DNA of 64,000 nt from Bacillota bacterium (lineage in GTDB: Bacteria; Bacillota; Clostridia; Lachnospirales; Lachnospiraceae): contig JAEZPG010000056.1 of NCBI GenBank assembly GCA_023413555.1, forward strand, positions 1 through 64,000, in the 5' to 3' direction. Positions 17,728 to 27,487 of this stretch are shown here, one piece after another; position 1 is the stretch's first letter, and each line of letters starts with the position of its first letter. The notes under the pieces were generated by a model that saw only the letters and a list, made by a program, of their open reading frames with translations, had not been told where the DNA came from and did not search any database. The translations under genes and the position numbers were made by a program.

Positions 17728-19149
17728 TCAAAATCTACTTTTACTCTCAGAAGCACATTTCGTCATCAATACCACCGTCTCCACATGGGTTGAATGTGGA
17801 AACATATCTACTGGCCTTGCTTTTTCCACTACATAGCCCTGTCCTGCCATGTATTTTAGGTCTCTTGCAAGAGTTGCCGGATCACAGGATACATAAACTA
17901 CTTTATTAGGAGCCATAGCCACAATTGTGTCTAGAAGGCTCTCTGCACATCCCTTTCTAGGAGGATCTACTACTATGACATCAGCGCGGATTCCCTCTTC
18001 CTTATACTTCTTAGGGACAACGTCCTCCGCAGCACCTACATAGAATTCTGCATTGAGAATCCCATTAATCTTGGCATTGGTCTTCGCATCCGCAATGGCC
18101 TGTGGTACAATCTCCACTCCATAGACCTGATTTGCCTTTTGAGCTAGGAAAAGTGAGATTGTTCCAATCCCACAATATAGATCCCAGACAACTTCATCCC
18201 CCTGTAACGAAGCGTATTCCAATGCCTGTTGATAAAGCTTTAAAGTCTGTACCGGATTGACCTGAAAGAAGCTTAGTGGGGAAATATGAAACTTTATATC
18301 ACCAATATAATCTGTAATATAAGGTTGTCCCCATAGAGTTGTTACTTTGTTCCCTAAGATTACATTTGTCTTCTCTCTATTACTATTCAGACAGATACTA
18401 GTCATATGTGGCACCTTGGTAAGTCGCTTAATCAGAACTTCCTTATGTGGTATCGTCTCTCCATTAATCACCAAGCATACCATAATTTCTTTTGTAGAGA
18501 AGCCCACTCTTGTTAAAATATGCCGAACTAAGCCTTTATGAGATGTCTCATCATATACACTAATATGAAACTCCTCTAAGAAATCTCTTACAATAGTTAG
18601 AAGCTCCTTGTTTTCAGAAGCTTGTATCAGGCAGTCTGTTGTTTCAATAATAGAATGGGTCCTGGCAGCATAGAATCCAGTTACGACATGGTTTTCTTTG
18701 TTATACCCTATCGGAAATTGTGCCTTATTACGGTAGTAGTAAGGCTCCTCCATTCCAATAATCGTCTCTAACATAATTGCCCCAGGTACTTTATCCTCGT
18801 TACCTTCAGAAGGTACCACAGAAAAGCCTCCGATGCGTTCCAGACAGCTTTTCACCTTTTCTTCTTTGTAGGCAAGCTGCTGTTTATAGGAAACATGCTG
18901 TAACTGACAACCTCCGCACTGTTTTGCGACACCACACTTAGGAATCATACGGAACGGGGAAGGCTCCAGTACCTCAACTAAACGCCCATAACCATAGGTC
19001 TTTTTGGTTTTTATAACCTTAACTTTAATTGTGTCCCCAGGTGCCCCATCCTTCACAAAAAGAGGATAGCCATCTACACGACCTATCCCCTCTCCTTCGG
19101 AACCCATGGATTCAATAGTAATGATATATTCGTCATTTTTTTGTATCAT
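17728..19149 (-). CDS. rlmD: 23S rRNA (uracil-5-)-methyltransferase, RlmD/RumA family
   Basis: A 473-residue m5U methyltransferase. A TRAM domain occupies residues about 1-60. The iron-sulfur motif CGVAKQCGGC is near residues 73-82, with its fourth cysteine (C162 region, DCLIQ) later. The SAM site is WDLYCGIGTISLFLAQ and the catalytic loop is VVDPPRKGCAES. It uses S-adenosylmethionine to methylate U1939 or a comparable uridine in 23S rRNA; the target is inferred from family. The yhaM gene lies immediately upstream, 15 bases away, in the same direction. Confidence 0.9.
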   Translation of the reverse strand: MIQKNDEYIITIESMGSEGEGIGRVDGYPLFVKDGAPGDTIKVKVIKTKKTYGYGRLVEVLEPSPFRMIPKCGVAKQCGGCQLQHVSYKQQLAYKEEKVKSCLERIGGFSVVPSEGNEDKVPGAIMLETIIGMEEPYYYRNKAQFPIGYNKENHVVTGFYAARTHSIIETTDCLIQASENKELLTIVRDFLEEFHISVYDETSHKGLVRHILTRVGFSTKEIMVCLVINGETIPHKEVLIKRLTKVPHMTSICLNSNREKTNVILGNKVTTLWGQPYITDYIGDIKFHISPLSFFQVNPVQTLKLYQQALEYASLQGDEVVWDLYCGIGTISLFLAQKANQVYGVEIVPQAIADAKTNAKINGILNAEFYVGAAEDVVPKKYKEEGIRADVIVVDPPRKGCAESLLDTIVAMAPNKVVYVSCDPATLARDLKYMAGQGYVVEKARPVDMFPHSTHVETVVLMTKCASESKSRF

Positions 19150-19164
19150 AAGTTCTGGTAACCT

Positions 19165-20112
19165 CTATTCTGTAATATTGGTTCTGCGGATATTAGATTC
19201 AAAATATCGGTTGTATCCAATCCACTCCATCTTATCATCTCCGCTACGAAGGATTTCAGTCATGGTTTCTAGTCTTGCATCCGTTAGATCAGCAAGACTT
19301 AAGGCCAACGCCTCAATGGTGGCAGGAACCTTAGGTGATCCATATTCCAAAGAACCATGATGAGCTAGAATACAATGTTTAAGCTGGGAAGCCAGCTTTG
19401 GTGGAAAATTACCCATAGTTGCAATTCTCTCGCTTAGCATCTCTACTCCAATAATCAGATGACCAAGTAGCTGGCCTTCATCTGTATAATCATTTTCTGG
19501 TAATGGAGAAATTTCCTTTAACTTACCTACATCATGAAACATAGCAGCCGAAAGTAGTAAGTCCCTGTTGATCATGGGATACTTCTCTGCCATAAAGTTG
19601 CACAGTCTGGTAACTCCCAGTGTATGCTCTAACAATCCTCCCTGAAAACCATGGTGAATACTTTTCGCTGCTGAATGGGCACAGAATTTCTTCTTAAATT
19701 CATCATCATTTAGAAAAAAGGATTTCACCAATTCCTTTAAAGGAACATTTTCCATAGAGTTAATAATTCCTGTAAGTTCCTCATACATAGCACAGATGGC
19801 CTGCTCAGAAACTGGAACATAGTCTTCAGGAAGATACTCACCTTCCTGAGCAACTCTTAACTGGTCTATATGAAGTTGAAGTGCATTCTGGAAAAATACA
19901 ATCTTCCCTTTTACAAAGATATAATCCAAATCACTAAAGTTACTAATACCACTGGTTAAATTCCATACACGAGCATCTAAAACTCCTGTCTTATCTTGTA
20001 GACTTAGAGCATAGTAGCTTTTACCGGTAGCTTTTTGACATGTTTTTTTCGATTTACAAAGGTAGATACCCTGAACCTGATCTCCTTCATGCAAATCTGT
20101 AATATATACCAT
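19165..20112 (-). CDS. yhaM: 3'-5' exoribonuclease, YhaM family
   Basis: A 315-residue protein with an OB-fold nucleic-acid-binding domain (about residues 1-100) followed by an HD metal-dependent phosphohydrolase domain. HTLGVTRLCNFM and SAAMFHDVGKLKE (about residues 160-205) contain the HD pair, and LAHHG gives further metal ligands. YhaM degrades RNA and single-stranded DNA from the 3' end. Length matches the family. It probably shares a transcript with the methyltransferase gene just downstream. The operon start is not resolved; no strong promoter was sought. Confidence 0.9.
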   Translation of the reverse strand: MVYITDLHEGDQVQGIYLCKSKKTCQKATGKSYYALSLQDKTGVLDARVWNLTSGISNFSDLDYIFVKGKIVFFQNALQLHIDQLRVAQEGEYLPEDYVPVSEQAICAMYEELTGIINSMENVPLKELVKSFFLNDDEFKKKFCAHSAAKSIHHGFQGGLLEHTLGVTRLCNFMAEKYPMINRDLLLSAAMFHDVGKLKEISPLPENDYTDEGQLLGHLIIGVEMLSERIATMGNFPPKLASQLKHCILAHHGSLEYGSPKVPATIEALALSLADLTDARLETMTEILRSGDDKMEWIGYNRYFESNIRRTNITE

Positions 20113-20300
20113 CTATATACCTAACCTTTCTATACAACAAAGTATCATAACTTCAAATTCTATTCCCATTATAATATAGCTGCTCATAATAAGAAAGGGG
20201 AAATTTCTCTTTAATTTCCTTGATATGATTGATCAATATAGGTATAATTAAAGTAGTGATTTATCATAGCAGAAGATAAATAAAAAGCGAGGTAAAACTA

Positions 20301-20783
20301 ATGAAAAACATGCTTGCGATCTTCCTACTGTGCATATGCACTTTGTTCATTTTCACTAGTTGCAGCGGCAAAAAGAAAACCAAGATAGAGATTAGCCCTG
20401 AAGAAATTGCTTCTATTGCAATATCCGGATATCCGATTATATTTGCAAATGGAGATTCCATTGATACAACCACTGATATCGATAAGATTACCAATATAAC
20501 GAATACTTTTAATGATATCACCTTAGAATATTATAAATCCAAGGAAGAATGGGAACAGATTGCCCCTGGTGGCGCCTTAAGGGAACAGGCTTCCATTACC
20601 TTCTATGATTCCAAGAAGAAGTGTGTGGAATGTCTTTTTAAAGTTACTAATGCAGAAGGTAGCTTCATTATGAAGCAGATTGGAACCGAAGTTTACATAG
20701 CCTCCAACGATGATTATGATAAACTTAGTCGTATTTATGATATCTTAATCAAAGAAGCTGAAGACGGAATATTAGATAACTAA
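20301..20783 (+). CDS. Lipoprotein of unknown function
   Basis: A 160-residue protein with a type II signal peptide whose lipobox (FTSC) puts the lipid cysteine at residue 21. The mature part is about 140 residues, mostly predicted strands, with an NGDSIDTTTDIDKIT stretch. There is no known catalytic motif. AGCGAGGTA precedes the ATG. The 3' end of the coding region forms one arm of the terminator hairpin shared with the convergent HtrA-like gene. I do not recognise the family; it may belong to small surface proteins seen in clostridia. Confidence 0.8.
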   Translation: MKNMLAIFLLCICTLFIFTSCSGKKKTKIEISPEEIASIAISGYPIIFANGDSIDTTTDIDKITNITNTFNDITLEYYKSKEEWEQIAPGGALREQASITFYDSKKKCVECLFKVTNAEGSFIMKQIGTEVYIASNDDYDKLSRIYDILIKEAEDGILDN

Positions 20784-20804
20784 TTGTCCGTCTTCAGCTT
20801 CTTT
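20751..20804. terminator. Terminator hairpin overlapping two convergent stop regions
   Basis: An 18-bp perfect stem (AAAGAAGCTGAAGACGGA and its complement) with an 18-base loop. Its left arm encodes the last residues of the lipoprotein; its right arm overlaps the stop codon of the HtrA-like gene. It can serve both directions. Confidence 0.85.
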
Positions 20805-22158
20805 AATTGGTTTTAGATACTATAACACCCAACTCCATAGGTATCCACTCTTCTCCTTGCTTTCTATTAATCTTGAGAGTAGTATCTGCCTTATAACTTA
20901 GGCCGATAAGTGTATTGTTGTAGGTGCTCATATTATAAATCTGAACTCCATTCATTTCTAACAGCACATCTCCTTTTTTTACACCCGCCTCAAATGCTGG
21001 AGAACTCTCCTCTACCTTGATGACATATACGCCTTGGCTTATACCAAGTTTTGTGGCTTCTTCTTTGCTGATGTCATAACATAACATACCAAGATAAAGA
21101 TTGTCAGCCTGACTAATCATTTTATCAACATATGGTTGAATGGAAGCCATTGATAAGCAAGTATTGAGGTTAGCATTCAAATCAGAAACAAAGTTCTCCT
21201 TGTGGGTGATAACACCTAATATAGTTCCCTTTTTATCAAGTACAAACCCATTTCCATTATTATTATGAGCAATCGTAGTATTAAACAATTTCACTACTCC
21301 ATCTGTGATAAAGGCATCATGCTGCTCATTGGATATGATACCGTAGTCTATAGAGTTTGGATATCCGTTTGGGCTACCTACTGCAATTACAGGTTCTCCT
21401 ATACATAATGCAGTTGGATCCCCTACCTTAGCCACTGCTATATTAGATACGAAGTTTTCGTCCAGCTTATCTAGTTTCAATTTAAGTAATGCAATTCCAA
21501 CTTGTCGATTAATTTTATATAATTCACTTTTATAGACTGAACGATCAGAAAATTCCACCATGATATAGTTTGCTCTATCAACCACATCACTATTTGTTAA
21601 AATCAATACTTTTGAGGCATCCTTATATACAATGATACCAGAGGAGTATCTATCCTCCTGAGCAGGATTGCCCAAAATATCCTTACCATTTCTCACAGCA
21701 TTTACAGTTACTAGTGCTGGCCTTACTATACTCTGTACATTCTGAATCTGTGAAATAAGGTTGGTAATCGAGGCATCCTTTATATCTTCTACCTCAGTTT
21801 TCTTAGTAGGTTTTGGTGTTGAAGTAACAATGGCAGAAGGAGACTTGGTAGGCTTTAATGTATTTATGGGTTTAACGGTGGATATATTATCCGGATTCTC
21901 CATTTTTATAACAATCTGCTTTTCATTAAGATTAAATACATCAGAAAACATTGGATAGCACACACAAAAAGTTAAGCATGCTACCCCACCAAAGCATACT
22001 CCCAAAACCATGGTAAAGACAAGCTTCTTTAATCTTGTCTTTTTCTTAGGGCATATAGTCTCTTCGATAAAAGTATACTCTTCTGCCCCACTATCATTTT
22101 TATCATGCTGTACTTCAGGTTCACTAAAATGCTCTTGATTCAATCTATTATCAGACAT
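20803..22158 (-). CDS. HtrA/DegP-like membrane protein with degenerate catalytic triad
   Basis: A 451-residue protein: charged cytoplasmic N-terminus (1-45), one membrane helix (about 46-68), a Thr/Pro/Lys-rich linker (about 95-122), a trypsin-like domain (about 135-350), and a C-terminal PDZ domain (about 355-445). In HtrA proteases the triad lies in TNxHVV, DxAVL and GNSGGP. Here those sites read TNSDVV (Asp191), QVGIALL (Gly221) and NNGNGFVL (Asn303), so all three residues are lost. It is probably a non-proteolytic binding protein or scaffold, which is inference. The family role is extracytoplasmic quality control. GGGAG precedes the ATG. Confidence 0.85.
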   Translation of the reverse strand: MSDNRLNQEHFSEPEVQHDKNDSGAEEYTFIEETICPKKKTRLKKLVFTMVLGVCFGGVACLTFCVCYPMFSDVFNLNEKQIVIKMENPDNISTVKPINTLKPTKSPSAIVTSTPKPTKKTEVEDIKDASITNLISQIQNVQSIVRPALVTVNAVRNGKDILGNPAQEDRYSSGIIVYKDASKVLILTNSDVVDRANYIMVEFSDRSVYKSELYKINRQVGIALLKLKLDKLDENFVSNIAVAKVGDPTALCIGEPVIAVGSPNGYPNSIDYGIISNEQHDAFITDGVVKLFNTTIAHNNNGNGFVLDKKGTILGVITHKENFVSDLNANLNTCLSMASIQPYVDKMISQADNLYLGMLCYDISKEEATKLGISQGVYVIKVEESSPAFEAGVKKGDVLLEMNGVQIYNMSTYNNTLIGLSYKADTTLKINRKQGEEWIPMELGVIVSKTN

Positions 22159-22347
22159 AAATTACTCCCTTATCCAACATTTTTAGCTTACATATTCATA
22201 TATTATCATCTAGTTATGAACATTATATGAATAGTTTGTAAACACAAAGAAATTGTTTTATTTTCCTTTAAAATCAGTTAAAATATAACTAAACTATATA
22301 TGCAACGATTCCCTTGTTTCGTATATCGATGAAAGAAAGGCCACATG

Positions 22348-24729
22348 ATGAATCAAAAAGTATTACGAACCTTAGAATATAATAAAATCATAACTCAGTT
22401 ATCAGAAAATGCAAGTTCTCCTTTAGGAAAAGAGCTTTGTCATAAGCTGCTTCCAAGTTCAGACATACTTGAAATTACAAAATTACAGCAGGAAACAGCA
22501 GATGCTCTTAGCCGACTTTTAAAAAAGGGAAGCCTATCCTTTCGAGGGGCAAAAGATATTGGGGCCAGTTTAAAACGTCTCGAAGTAGGTAGTACTTTAA
22601 GTGCAGGTGAACTCCTTAATATTAGTTCTCTACTGGATTGTACGCTACGCGTTAAAGCTTATGGCCGCGGGGGTGATGAGGAGGAGACCTCTGATACTCT
22701 GTCTGAACTATTTAACGGCTTAGAACCTCTTTCCTCCCTTAACAATGAACTTAAGAGATGTATTATTTCTGAGGAGGAAATAAGTGATGATGCTAGTAGT
22801 TCCCTTAAGAGCATACGCCGCTCCATTAAGCTAACCGGTGGGCAGATTCACGATCAGTTAAATCAGATCGTAAATTCCAGTTCTGGCAGAACCATGCTGA
22901 TGGATGCAATTATCACCATGAGAAATGGGCGTTATTGTCTTCCAGTGAAGGCGGAATACCGTTCCAAATTTCCAGGCATGATTCATGATCAATCCTCTAG
23001 CGGTTCTACTCTATTTATTGAGCCAATGTCAGTGGTAAAGCTCAATAACAACATACGTGAATATGAGATGAAAGAGGTTGAGGAAATTGAGCGAATCTTG
23101 GCTGATTTAAGTAATCAGGCAGGTGAGCAGATTCCCGCTCTTACCTTTAACCTAAAAGCCCTCTCCAATCTGGATTTCATTTTTGCCAGAGCTTATCTTG
23201 CAAAGCAAATGAAAGCATCTCAGCCCGAATTTAATCAACATGGCTATATCAATATAAAAAAGGGACGTCATCCACTTATTGACAGTAAGAAAGTTGTCCC
23301 TATTGATATTTACCTAGGTAAAGAATTCCACCTTTTAATAATTACTGGCCCTAATACCGGAGGTAAAACCGTTTCCTTAAAAACCGTTGGATTATTTACC
23401 TTAATGGGACAAGCCGGACTACACATACCTGCATTTGATGGTTCCTCACTAGCTTTATTCGATGAGGTTTATGCAGATATTGGGGACGAGCAAAGCATAG
23501 AACAAAGCCTTAGTACTTTCTCCTCCCATATGACCAATACCATATCCATCCTGAATCAGGCCAACGCCAATTCCTTGGTACTATTTGATGAGCTTGGGGC
23601 AGGAACCGATCCCACCGAGGGAGCTGCATTGGCAATGTCCATTCTCTCCTATCTAAAGAAGCGGCACGTTCGCACTATGGCTACCACCCACTATAGCGAG
23701 CTGAAAGTTTATGCTCTGACCACAGAAGGGGTTGAAAATGCCTGTTGCGAATTTTCCGTTGAAACTCTTCAACCTACCTATCGGTTGTTAATTGGGATTC
23801 CTGGAAAGAGTAATGCTTTTGCCATATCAAGCAAGCTTGGCCTTTCCGATACTATTATAGAAGATGCTAAGAATAGAATTACAACCGAGGATAAGAAATT
23901 CGAAGATCTTTTGACAGACTTAGAAGAAAAAAGGGTTACAATTGAAAAAGAGCAGGATGAAATTAAACGTTTAAAGATCGAGACTGCCTCTTTACAGGAA
24001 AAATTAAAAGAAAAAAGTGCCCGAATGGATTCCTCTAGAGAAAGAATTCTTCGAGAAGCTAACGAGGAAGCCAGACGTATCTTACAAGAAGCCAAGGACT
24101 ATGCCGACAGCACCATTAAAAAATATAACAAATGGGCTGGTGAAAGCGGATTAAACAGAGAAATGGAGCAACAGCGTAATGCCCTCCGTGATCGTTTGAA
24201 AGAAACGGACAAAAGCTTGCTTATGAAGGCTGAAAACAAAGGCAAAAAATCCAATAAACCTGGAGATTTCAAGTTGGGAGATGCTGTTTTCGTTACCTCC
24301 CTGAATCTAAAAGGTACTATAAGCTCTCTTCCAAATGCAAAAGGAGACTGCTTTGTGCAAATGGGTATTCTTCGCTCCCAAGTCAATATTTCTGATTTAG
24401 AGCTGATTGATGAACCTGAAATCACGACTCCAACTATGCAAAAAACTGGTAGTGGCAAAATCAAGATGAGTAAAAGCTTTCAGATCAGCCCTGAGCTTAA
24501 TATTATTGGAAAGACTGTAGATGAAGCATTGCCAGTTGTTGAAAAATACCTAGACGATGCCTATCTGGCCCATTTACCACAGGTTACCATCATTCATGGC
24601 CGCGGAACAGGTGCTTTGAAAAATGCAGTACATGGCTTATTGAAGAGAACAAAGTACGTGAAAGCCTTCCGTGTTGGCGGTTTTGGGGAAGGTGACCACG
24701 GTGTGACTATAGTCCAATTTAAAGAGTAA
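22348..24729 (+). CDS. mutS2: Endonuclease MutS2
   Basis: A 793-residue MutS2. After an N-terminal core/lever region, the ATPase domain has Walker A GPNTGGKT (near residue 335), Walker B LVLFDELGAG, and THYSELK. A coiled-coil region near residues 515-630 is charged (EEKRVTIEKEQDE, EARRILQEAKDYA), and the C-terminal Smr endonuclease domain reads HGRGTGALKNAVHG. MutS2 binds branched DNA and can suppress recombination or rescue collided ribosomes. GAAAGG precedes ATG 22348 by seven bases; ATG 22345 is another option. Confidence 0.95.
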   Translation: MNQKVLRTLEYNKIITQLSENASSPLGKELCHKLLPSSDILEITKLQQETADALSRLLKKGSLSFRGAKDIGASLKRLEVGSTLSAGELLNISSLLDCTLRVKAYGRGGDEEETSDTLSELFNGLEPLSSLNNELKRCIISEEEISDDASSSLKSIRRSIKLTGGQIHDQLNQIVNSSSGRTMLMDAIITMRNGRYCLPVKAEYRSKFPGMIHDQSSSGSTLFIEPMSVVKLNNNIREYEMKEVEEIERILADLSNQAGEQIPALTFNLKALSNLDFIFARAYLAKQMKASQPEFNQHGYINIKKGRHPLIDSKKVVPIDIYLGKEFHLLIITGPNTGGKTVSLKTVGLFTLMGQAGLHIPAFDGSSLALFDEVYADIGDEQSIEQSLSTFSSHMTNTISILNQANANSLVLFDELGAGTDPTEGAALAMSILSYLKKRHVRTMATTHYSELKVYALTTEGVENACCEFSVETLQPTYRLLIGIPGKSNAFAISSKLGLSDTIIEDAKNRITTEDKKFEDLLTDLEEKRVTIEKEQDEIKRLKIETASLQEKLKEKSARMDSSRERILREANEEARRILQEAKDYADSTIKKYNKWAGESGLNREMEQQRNALRDRLKETDKSLLMKAENKGKKSNKPGDFKLGDAVFVTSLNLKGTISSLPNAKGDCFVQMGILRSQVNISDLELIDEPEITTPTMQKTGSGKIKMSKSFQISPELNIIGKTVDEALPVVEKYLDDAYLAHLPQVTIIHGRGTGALKNAVHGLLKRTKYVKAFRVGGFGEGDHGVTIVQFKE

Positions 24730-24733
24730 TTTT

Positions 24734-24758
24734 CCCAGTCACAGTTTGTGTGACTGGG
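24734..24758 (+). other. Hairpin between mutS2 and the response regulator gene
   Basis: CCCAGTCACA pairs with TGTGACTGGG around a five-base loop, 4 bases after the mutS2 stop. No T-run follows, so it may be an attenuator or an mRNA-stability element rather than a full terminator. Confidence 0.6.
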
Positions 24759-24782
24759 TACAATCATACAGGAGGATATCAA

Positions 24783-25499
24783 ATGGTAACAAAACAAAAA
24801 ATACTTATTGTTGATGATGATGCTAATATTGCAGAATTAATCTCCCTATATCTAATTAAGGAATGCTTTGACACATTAATTGTACATGGTGGGGAAGAAG
24901 CTTTAAAAAGCTTCTCAACCTATGCTCCGGACCTAATCTTACTAGACCTGATGTTGCCTGGAATTGACGGGTATGAGGTGTGCCGTGAACTTCGCAAGTT
25001 CTCTTCTGTACCAATTATCATGTTGTCAGCCAAGGGTGAAATTTTTGACAAGGTATTAGGATTGGAATTAGGGGCGGATGATTACATGATTAAACCTTTC
25101 GATTCCAAGGAATTGGTCGCTAGAGTAAAAGCAATTTTACGACGTCTTCATGTGGTACCCTCTCAGATTTCTAGTCCTGACAGCAGTCGACCAACCGGCG
25201 AGTATGTCGAATATCCAAATCTTGTGGTAAGTTTGACAAATTATACTGTGATCTGTGATGGCAAACGGATCGATATGCCACCAAAGGAACTGGAACTATT
25301 CTATTTCCTAGCAAGCCACCCTAATCAAGTCTTCACAAGAGAACAGCTCTTGGATCACATATGGAGCTACGAGTATCTGGGGGATACTCGAACAGTGGAT
25401 GTACATATTAAACGACTACGTGAGAAGATAAAGGATCACTCTGCCTGGTCATTGGTAACAGTGTGGGGAATAGGGTATAAATTTGAAACCAGACTGTAA
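24783..25499 (+). CDS. Two-component response regulator, OmpR/PhoB type
   Basis: A 238-residue regulator. The receiver domain has the acidic pair in VDDD (residues 9-12), the phospho-acceptor aspartate in LILLDLMLPG and the switch lysine in IKPFD. The winged-helix DNA-binding domain (about 140-238) ends in RTVDVHIKRLREK and a WGIGYKFE strand. AGGAGGATATCAA precedes ATG 24783. It is 17 bases from the histidine kinase gene and pairs with it; the signal is not known. Confidence 0.94.
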   Translation: MVTKQKILIVDDDANIAELISLYLIKECFDTLIVHGGEEALKSFSTYAPDLILLDLMLPGIDGYEVCRELRKFSSVPIIMLSAKGEIFDKVLGLELGADDYMIKPFDSKELVARVKAILRRLHVVPSQISSPDSSRPTGEYVEYPNLVVSLTNYTVICDGKRIDMPPKELELFYFLASHPNQVFTREQLLDHIWSYEYLGDTRTVDVHIKRLREKIKDHSAWSLVTVWGIGYKFETRL

Positions 25500-25516
25500 G
25501 GATTGGAAGGGGTAAG

Positions 25517-26929
25517 ATGAAACGAACTATTTTTATAAAGTACATATTTTCCTTAGTAGCAATTTTTTTAGTACTTTTTGTTGTTACTAATAGTATTGGT
25601 AAATCAATGATAAGAAAAGCTGTCATTGATAAAAAATTATCTCAACTTTGGAGACTGACCGAAACGATCTGTAGTGAATATCAGGATCTATATACAAAAG
25701 ATACCTTTGATCGTGTGGAGATGGAAAAACACCTGAACGCAGTGTCTTCCCTAAGCAATTCCCGTATATGGGTTACAAATTCTAGCGGTCTTGTTCAAGT
25801 AGATTCCTATGGCGAAATCCTATCAGGCAAAATGAATGTATCTCTTCTAGACCCTAGGCTTTTAAGCTATCAGACCAAGGCTGGCTTAGTTTTTAACTCC
25901 TATTTTGAAGGTCCTACCATGGTCGCAGTCAACAGCATAATCAACAACCTTTCCCCCAAAGGATATGTTCTTGTATTTATGGCGGAGAATGAGACAGATG
26001 GCATAATAATGGGGATAACCAACACACTAAATATCTTTATTTTATTCTTTGGAATTGCATTATTATTGGTTCTAGCAGCGATTTATCTGTTTACCATAAG
26101 GCCTTTACACAAAGTGATTAAAGCAGCAAAGGAATATGGCATCGGTCATTTTGACCAACCTATCCAGATAAAAACTCATGATGAATTTGATGAACTGGTC
26201 TCAACGATTAATTTTATGGGATCAGAGATAAACAGCTTGGATGAGTATCAGAAGAAATTTGTAGCCAATATCAGCCACGACTTTAGAAGTCCATTAACCT
26301 CTATCAAGGGCTATGCAGAGGCTATTTTGGATGGAACCATCCCCTATGAGAGTCAGAACAAATATATTGATATCATTCTTTTTGAAACAGAGCGGTTAAA
26401 TAAACTTACCAATAATCTGCTGACTCTAAATACATATGAACGAAATGGAGCAATGCTTAATATAACAACCTTTGACATTAATAAAGTGATAAAAAAGACC
26501 ATTACTACCTTCGAAGGAACTTGTGCAAAGAAAAAGCTTACTTTCAATCTGGTATTTTCAGAAAAAGAACTTTACGTGGATGCAGATATAGATAAGATTC
26601 AACAAGTTTTATACAATCTGATTGACAATGCCATAAAATTCAGCAACAGTAATAATCGTATCAAGATAAGCACCTCTGAAAAGGGAGAGAAAGCTTTTAT
26701 TGCAGTGAAGGATTATGGGATCGGAATTCCAAAGGATAGTATTAAAAAGATATGGGATCGCTTTTATAAGACAGACTCTTCTCGAGGAAAAGACAAAAAA
26801 GGGACAGGTCTTGGCCTGTCCATAGCAAAAGAAATTATTACCAAACATAACGAGAACATAAATGTCATTAGTACAGAAGGGGTAGGAACGGAATTCATCT
26901 TTTCCCTCCCACTTGCTGAGGAAGAGTAA
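25517..26929 (+). CDS. Sensor histidine kinase
   Basis: A 470-residue membrane kinase. Membrane helix 1 spans about residues 9-30, an extracytoplasmic sensor region about 31-160, helix 2 about 165-190, then HAMP. The phospho-acceptor motif is NISHDFRSPLTSIKGY (His near 256) and the ATPase domain has LYNLIDNAIKFS, DYGIGIP and GTGLGLSIAKE. It phosphorylates the cotranscribed OmpR-type regulator upstream. The extracytoplasmic domain is short and unlike known ligand sensors, so the signal cannot be predicted. Confidence 0.93.
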   Translation: MKRTIFIKYIFSLVAIFLVLFVVTNSIGKSMIRKAVIDKKLSQLWRLTETICSEYQDLYTKDTFDRVEMEKHLNAVSSLSNSRIWVTNSSGLVQVDSYGEILSGKMNVSLLDPRLLSYQTKAGLVFNSYFEGPTMVAVNSIINNLSPKGYVLVFMAENETDGIIMGITNTLNIFILFFGIALLLVLAAIYLFTIRPLHKVIKAAKEYGIGHFDQPIQIKTHDEFDELVSTINFMGSEINSLDEYQKKFVANISHDFRSPLTSIKGYAEAILDGTIPYESQNKYIDIILFETERLNKLTNNLLTLNTYERNGAMLNITTFDINKVIKKTITTFEGTCAKKKLTFNLVFSEKELYVDADIDKIQQVLYNLIDNAIKFSNSNNRIKISTSEKGEKAFIAVKDYGIGIPKDSIKKIWDRFYKTDSSRGKDKKGTGLGLSIAKEIITKHNENINVISTEGVGTEFIFSLPLAEEE

Positions 26930-26960
26930 GGCTATGGGCTATGGTTAAGTAAATCCCAGC

Positions 26961-27464
26961 TTAAGGGCGCTCATTCCAGTTATGGCGATGAAGTTGTCCC
27001 ATAAGCTTCATATGATCAAATTTATGCTGTCTAAGTGCCTCGTATAATACAATAGCAACAGAGTTGCTTAAATTTAGGGAGCGGATCTCTCCAATCATTG
27101 GAATACGAATTGAGGTTTCCTTATAATCTAAGAGGATCTCCTCTGGAATGCCAGCACTCTCTTTCCCAAACATAATATATGCATCCTCCTCATAGGATAC
27201 CTCAGTATATACCTGTTGAGCCTTTGTTGTAGCCATGTATAGTTTTGCTTTTGGGTTTCTCTCTATAAATTCATTAAAATCTGTATACACTGTCACATCC
27301 AGCCGGTCCCAGTAATCCAGTCCGGCTCTTTTTATTTGTTTTTCATCAAGCCGAAAGCCTAAAGGCTCAATCAGATGAAGTCTTGCTCCCGCCGCTACAC
27401 AGGTTCTTCCTATGTTGCCTGTATTGGCTGGTATCTCAGGCTCCAGCAATACTATATTTAACAT
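26961..27464 (-). CDS. trmL: tRNA (cytidine/uridine-34-2'-O)-methyltransferase TrmL
   Basis: A 167-residue SPOUT-class methyltransferase. Motifs are EPEIPANTGNIGRT (N-terminus), the FGKESAGIPEE loop (residues about 97-107) and IRSLNLSNSVAIVLYEALRQ (about 125-145), which forms the knot binding S-adenosylmethionine. TrmL 2'-O-methylates the wobble base of tRNA-Leu. Length matches the family. It converges on the kinase gene with only 31 bases between, and an AIR-synthase-like gene lies upstream 23 bases away in the same direction. Confidence 0.92.
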   Translation of the reverse strand: MLNIVLLEPEIPANTGNIGRTCVAAGARLHLIEPLGFRLDEKQIKRAGLDYWDRLDVTVYTDFNEFIERNPKAKLYMATTKAQQVYTEVSYEEDAYIMFGKESAGIPEEILLDYKETSIRIPMIGEIRSLNLSNSVAIVLYEALRQHKFDHMKLMGQLHRHNWNERP

Positions 27465-27487
27465 ATTGGTTTCCTCTTTTCCAAATC

